Below are positions 5,166 to 7,554 of a stretch of 7,554 nucleotides of DNA, piece by piece (within the stretch, counting starts at the first letter, position 1; every line of letters begins with the position of its first letter). Below the pieces are notes generated by a model. The model had not been told where the DNA came from. It ran no database searches and was given only the letters and a program-made list of their open reading frames with translations. Both the position numbers and the translations under genes were made by a program. The DNA lies in the NCBI GenBank assembly GCA_013316495.1, contig WSMP01000078.1, positions 1-7,554 on the forward strand, given 5' to 3'. Origin of the DNA: Angelakisella sp. (GTDB lineage: Bacteria; Bacillota; Clostridia; Oscillospirales; Ruminococcaceae).

Positions 5166-5233
5166 CCGGCGGGGGGCCTTATAAATTTTCCCGCCGGATG
5201 GAACAATGAAGTGGAAGGCGCCTGTAAGCGCCT
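5166..5233. repeat. Two hairpins downstream of the orphan plus-strand promoter
   Basis: CCGGCGGG (5166-5173) and CCCGCCGG (5190-5197) are perfect 8-bp arms around a 16-base AT-rich loop. AGGCGC (5217-5222) and GCGCCT (5229-5234) form a second, 6-bp stem. They lie just after the start expected for the plus-strand promoter and just past the stop codon of regulator 2 on the minus strand. Neither has a clear T-run, so they are not convincing terminators. They could fold in a short RNA from either strand. No coding sequence was seen here. Confidence 0.4.
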
Positions 5234-5244
5234 GGGCCCCGCCT

Positions 5245-5565
5245 TTAAAGGGTTTCGATGAGGCAGGCAAGGACCGCTTCAATTTTGTGCTGCTTTTCCA
5301 GGTCCAGGCCCTCCAGCCGCTCCGCCAGGGGGCTCCAGCGGATGGGCGCGTCGGCGGCGATGTAGAAGGCCAGAATTGAATCCGCCCCAACCTCAAGGGC
5401 GTTGCAAATGTCAATTAGGGTTGGCAGCGCAGGCACCAGCAAGCCCCGCTCGATGCGGGAAACGGAGTTAGAAGCAATGTTGATGGCTTCGGCAAGCTGC
5501 TCCTGGGTCATCCCGCGCTGTTTTCGTATGCACTGTATCGCCTGCCCACCCTGTTTAAAATCCAT
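5245..5565 (-). CDS. Cro/C1-family (XRE) transcriptional regulator 2
   Basis: This 106-residue regulator carries a Cro/C1 helix-turn-helix at about 7-62: QAIQCIRKQRGMTQEQLAEAINI, then ASNSVSRIERGLLVPALPTLIDICNALEV, the classic recognition-helix and ERG pattern. The tail (SPLAERLEGLDLEKQHKIEAVLACLIETL) is amphipathic and leucine-rich, fitting dimer formation. The start is ATG 5565, with AAGGAT about 9 bases upstream. It is not in an operon with regulator 1: 190 bases holding the latter's operators separate them. The two proteins share only the fold. The 265 bases upstream, towards the plus-strand gene at 5831, contain a divergent promoter that it may control. Its target is not identifiable from the sequence. 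Confidence 0.88.
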   Translation of the reverse strand: MDFKQGGQAIQCIRKQRGMTQEQLAEAINIASNSVSRIERGLLVPALPTLIDICNALEVGADSILAFYIAADAPIRWSPLAERLEGLDLEKQHKIEAVLACLIETL

Positions 5566-5636
5566 TCGCTTATCATCCTTACCAAATATTCCGGCTATAT
5601 TATGGTCGAATTAGACGCAGTAAGTCCACAATCTTG

Positions 5637-5665
5637 TAGACAAAATTAGATGTAATGAGTATAAT
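5637..5665 (+). promoter_or_regulatory. Candidate promoter for the gene at 5831
   Basis: The boxes are TAGACA (5637-5642), a 17-bp spacer and TATAAT (5660-5665). It is the best plus-strand promoter in the gap. It would give an unusually long leader of about 160 bases. It lies 70 bases upstream of the divergent regulator 2 gene, so control by that repressor is possible. Confidence 0.55.
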
Positions 5666-5830
5666 TAAGCACAGAAATTTGTGGCAGTGTGTAGCGCATG
5701 AGAAAATAGCCGCTTTGTCCCCGAAGCCTGCGGGAGCTTTTGTCCCCCAAGGCTTTAAATAGGCTCTTGGAACATCGCTCCTAGCGGGCCGCAGGTATGA
5801 TTCTAAAAATAAAAGAACGGAGGATTCACT
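5666..5830 (+). promoter_or_regulatory. Long, potentially structured 5' leader
   Basis: This 165-base stretch has no credible ORF. It holds an imperfect direct repeat (GCTTTGTCCCCGAAGCC at 5712-5728; GCTTTTGTCCCCCAAGGC at 5736-5753), a stem built from GCCT/AGGC and GGGA/TCCC (5725-5753), CCAAG/CTTGG (5747-5751, 5766-5770) that would compete with it, and CGCT-CCT-AGCG (5776-5786). Alternative pairings of this kind fit a regulatory leader. I recognise no known riboswitch or T-box core. Confidence 0.3.
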
Positions 5831-6256
5831 ATGATGCTGTATAAGCAAGGAAGATTTTGGGTCGAGGGCGCTTCATTCCAAATTCCGGAGGGGTTTTATA
5901 TCGAGACGGACCCGGATGTGAACTACGAAAGGGGGCTTGCGGCCTGGGACCCGACCCGTACCCATCTGTATCTGTGGGCAATTTCTGAGGAGGAAGAGGA
6001 AGGCACAAAGGAAGCCCTGGAGGAGATGACCAAAGAGCTCAAGACCCTTTCGCCCCCGGCCCCCATCACCCTGAACGGCCTGCCCGGCCACTGGATGACC
6101 TACGGCGGGAAAACCTTTCAGAACTACGAGGCGCGGTTCGCCTTAAATGACGAAGAGCAGCTGGTGTTTATTGTGGAGGGGGGAGACAACGACATCAGCA
6201 AGATTATGGAGTCCCCCGAATTTCGCAGCGCCCTGGAGGGAATCCGGGCGGATTAA
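5831..6256 (+). CDS. Protein of unknown function, 141 residues
   Basis: I do not recognise this family. It starts at ATG 5831 (MMLYKQGRFWVEG...), with GGAGG 7 bases upstream. It has no signal peptide, membrane span or cysteine. Predicted layout: two strands (RFWVEGASFQIPEGFYIET), a strand with HLYLWAISE, an acidic helix (EEEEEGTKEALEEMTKEL, 51-68), then strands GHWMTYGGKTFQNYEARFAL and EQLVFIVEGG, and a final helix starting at a SPEF motif. The pattern 'F.IPEGF ... GG....YEA...... LVFIVEG ... I..SPEFRSALEGIR' is reminiscent of the PsbP/Mog1/DcrB-type fold seen in small Clostridia proteins, but that is only a guess. It is flanked by its own leader and terminator, so it is a single-gene unit. 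Confidence 0.75.
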   Translation: MMLYKQGRFWVEGASFQIPEGFYIETDPDVNYERGLAAWDPTRTHLYLWAISEEEEEGTKEALEEMTKELKTLSPPAPITLNGLPGHWMTYGGKTFQNYEARFALNDEEQLVFIVEGGDNDISKIMESPEFRSALEGIRAD

Positions 6257-6283
6257 ACAAAAGCCCGCATAAAAAACAAAAGC

Positions 6284-6321
6284 AAAAGGCGCCGGTTTTC
6301 GCAAAGGGACCGGTGCCTTTT
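6284..6321 (+). terminator. Terminator after the unknown gene
   Basis: A 13-bp stem AAAAGGCGCCGGT/ACCGGTGCCTTTT, with one G-T pair and a 12-base loop, ends in TTTT. It lies 28 bases past the stop codon at 6256. The minus strand also carries a T-tract after the stem, so it separates the convergent ferritin gene as well. Confidence 0.8.
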
Positions 6322-6357
6322 ACTCGCTTTTGGGGGAGTGGTCCGCGCCGGCTGCAA

Positions 6358-6404
6358 GAAAAAGCCCCCGTCCCGCGGCGTATGGCCATAGCGGGAGGGG
6401 GGCT
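6358..6404 (-). terminator. Terminator of the ferritin gene
   Basis: The arms AGCCCCCGTCCCGC (6363-6376) and GCGGGAGGGGGGCT (6391-6404) pair at 13 of 14 positions around a loop holding the palindrome TATGGCCATA. On the minus strand the stem is followed by TTTTTC. It lies 100 bases beyond the ferritin stop codon, and nothing else was seen in that gap. Confidence 0.75.
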
Positions 6405-6504
6405 GAGATTGTGGAGAAACGCCACGGCGGATGTCCCTGCCGCCTTGGCAGGGAGCGCCTATAAACCCATAGAGGCTGTGCCGAAGGCCGTTGCAGGCGT
6501 CTTG

Positions 6505-7017
6505 TTACAGGGTCAGGGAGGGGGCGGAATAGGCCCGGCCGCCCAGCTCGGAATCCAGCATATACAGGCCCTTGGAATCGCCGCCGAACAGTTCCATCTT
6601 TTTCACCAGGTCGGAGGCGTTGGTCTCCTCCTCCCCCTGCTCCTTGACGAACCAATCCAGGAACTGCATGGTGCGGAAATCCCGGACCTCATAGGCCGCC
6701 TCGTAGATGGTGTGGATGAGGCTGGTGACATACTGCTCGTGGGCAAGACCGGCGGCGAGGGGGTCCATCTTATCATGGAGCTCGGCGGCGGGCTTTTCGA
6801 TGGCCTCGTAGACCACCGGGCAGTCGTTGTTCTGGAGGTACTTCACAAAAAGCAGGGCGTGGTCCCGCTCCTCCTGGGCCTGGATTTGGTACCAGTTGGC
6901 AAAGCCACTGAGGCCCTGCTCGGTGTAAAAGTTGGCAAAATGGAGGTACAGATAGGCGGAGTAAAACTCCTTGTTCACCTGGGTGTTTAAAAGCTCCGCA
7001 ACCTTTTGGTTCAGCAT
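6505..7017 (-). CDS. ftnA: Bacterial non-haem ferritin
   Basis: This 170-residue ferritin oxidises Fe(II) and stores iron as a mineral inside a 24-subunit cytoplasmic shell. The ferroxidase centre is complete and at the same numbering as in E. coli FtnA: E17, E50, H53, E94, Q127 and E130, with third-site residues E49, E126 and E129. The opening MLNQKVAELLNTQVNKEFYSAYLYL and the block NWYQIQAQEERDHA are hallmarks of the family. No haem-binding methionine of bacterioferritin type was noted. The start at 7017 was chosen because GGAAGG lies 6 bases upstream; the ATG at 7068 lies upstream of the promoter -10 box. The C-terminal tail (SELGGRAYSAPSLTL) is slightly longer than in some homologues. The gene stands alone with its own promoter and terminator, a typical chromosomal gene. 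Confidence 0.96.
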   Translation of the reverse strand: MLNQKVAELLNTQVNKEFYSAYLYLHFANFYTEQGLSGFANWYQIQAQEERDHALLFVKYLQNNDCPVVYEAIEKPAAELHDKMDPLAAGLAHEQYVTSLIHTIYEAAYEVRDFRTMQFLDWFVKEQGEEETNASDLVKKMELFGGDSKGLYMLDSELGGRAYSAPSLTL

Positions 7018-7056
7018 AGCCGTCCTTCCTTTCTTCCAGTAAAAATTTTCTATTCC

Positions 7057-7084
7057 AGTATAGCACAAGAGCCAGAAAAATCAA
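7057..7084 (-). promoter_or_regulatory. Promoter of the ferritin gene
   Basis: On the minus strand TTGATT (7084-7079) is followed by a 16-bp spacer and TATACT (7062-7057). A TG one base before the -10 box makes it an extended -10 promoter. The leader would be about 35 bases. No clear Fur-type palindrome overlaps it. Confidence 0.7.
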
Positions 7085-7114
7085 CCGTTTTCCCCACGGG
7101 GGCCGAATTTTAAA

Positions 7115-7554
7115 CTACCGAAGCTGGAAGCCGCTCCCCATTTGGCAAAGGAGGGAGGCGAGGCGGCAGTCCTCCAGCCGGGAGCCCTGCTGCTCCATCT
7201 GGCGGACCACGTTACAGGTGGAGCTGTACCCCACGTATTCCCGGTAGATGGCGTCGGGGTCCGCCCCCAGCTCTTCCTCCTGGAAGAGCTGGAGCAGCAG
7301 CGTCCAAAGGGGGTAATAATCCGCCAGCTGGTTTTTATAGACCGTTTCGGGGGGCCGCCCCTCCCGGCAGATCTCCACCGTCTCCGCCGCCTGGAGCTGG
7401 GGGAAGGCGTTGGCGGCGCAAAGCTCCGGCAGGAAGGTGAGGCACTCGTCCGCCAGGGTCTCGTCCCCAATCCGTTCCCCCAGGCGCTGGCTGTACTGGT
7501 CGTAGTCCTCCTCGGTGCGGCAGGCCATAAACATCCGGACGGCCTCCCCAAGGG
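7115..7554 (-). CDS. Unrecognised protein, C-terminal part (runs off the right edge)
   Basis: The reading frame is open from the right edge (LGEAVRMFMACRTEEDYDQYSQRLGERIGDETL...) to TAG at 7117-7115, giving about 146 residues. The first ATG in the window (7534) has no Shine-Dalgarno before it, and sensible residues continue upstream, so the true start lies outside. The protein is acidic and helix-rich (DECLTFLPELCAANAFPQLQAAE; YPLWTLLLQLFQEEELGADPDAIYREYV) and ends in LASLLCQMGSGFQLR. It has four cysteines that do not form a metal motif, and no membrane span. I do not recognise the family. It reads in the same direction as ferritin, but the ferritin promoter and a 97-base gap lie between them, so they are probably separate units. 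Confidence 0.7.
   Translation of the reverse strand, partial: LGEAVRMFMACRTEEDYDQYSQRLGERIGDETLADECLTFLPELCAANAFPQLQAAETVEICREGRPPETVYKNQLADYYPLWTLLLQLFQEEELGADPDAIYREYVGYSSTCNVVRQMEQQGSRLEDCRLASLLCQMGSGFQLR

Noticed and set aside
5155..5360. Small plus-strand ORFs (from ATG 5154 and ATG 5207) downstream of the orphan promoter
   Set aside because: The first has only about 10 codons. The second is antisense to regulator 2 with no ribosome binding site.
6313..6990. 225-residue plus-strand ORF opposite ferritin
   Set aside because: It is antisense to a fully conserved ferritin gene, starts inside a terminator hairpin region and lacks a ribosome binding site.
7090..7105. CCCC-ACG-GGGG hairpin between the right-edge gene and ferritin
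   Set aside because: The stem is only 4-5 bp and has no T-run on either strand, so it is not a convincing terminator.
1..7554. CRISPR array, tRNA, rRNA or intact IS element
   Set aside because: No regular spaced repeats, no cloverleaf-like sequence ending in CCA and no transposase-like ORF were seen on either strand.

Overview
The window looks like accessory DNA of a gut-type Clostridia genome, most likely Oscillospiraceae-like (Flavonifractor or Lawsonibacter relatives). This rests on moderately high GC, strong GGAGG-type ribosome binding sites, good sigma-A promoters, and protein families typical of Firmicutes integrative conjugative elements (ICEs). The taxonomic placement is inference. 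No RNA genes, CRISPR array or intact transposase are visible.

Positions 1-4605 are a decayed, patchwork ICE. Its backbone genes all read on the minus strand, and most are truncated. From right to left they are: an internal scrap of a VirB4/TraE-like transfer ATPase (4427-4605), a small DUF5697-like protein (3322-3606), a gene overlapping it by ATGA whose 3' end is lost (about 2969-3325), the C-terminal end of an LPKTGF surface protein (1146 to about 1478) with its terminator, the C-terminal end of a DUF3268-type zinc-finger protein broken by an amber codon (839-1045), and an apparently intact regulator joining a sigma-70 region 2 to a Cro/C1 helix-turn-helix (39-815). Two plus-strand cargo modules interrupt this backbone, each with its own promoter: an AAA ATPase/DUF4143 gene (1634-2929) and a RelB/DinJ-YafQ toxin-antitoxin pair (3862-4412). 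Each sits exactly where backbone genes are cut off.

Positions 4605-5830 are a regulatory zone. A GC-rich palindrome cluster probably marks the end of the element. Two Cro/C1-type repressor genes follow on the minus strand (4725-5054 and 5245-5565). Clear inverted repeats lie upstream of the first one, together with a plus-strand promoter that has no evident gene after it. A potentially structured leader lies before the next plus-strand gene.

Positions 5831-7554 look like ordinary chromosome: a 141-residue protein of unknown function (plus), a bacterial non-haem ferritin (minus) with a complete ferroxidase centre, and the 3' part of an unrecognised gene running off the right edge (minus).

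No complete novel system is evident. The most interesting items are the sigma-region-2/HTH fusion, three helically phased 15-bp repeats upstream of the DUF5697-like gene, the cargo insertion that leaves a backbone gene without a stop codon, and the operator/orphan-promoter region between the two repressors.
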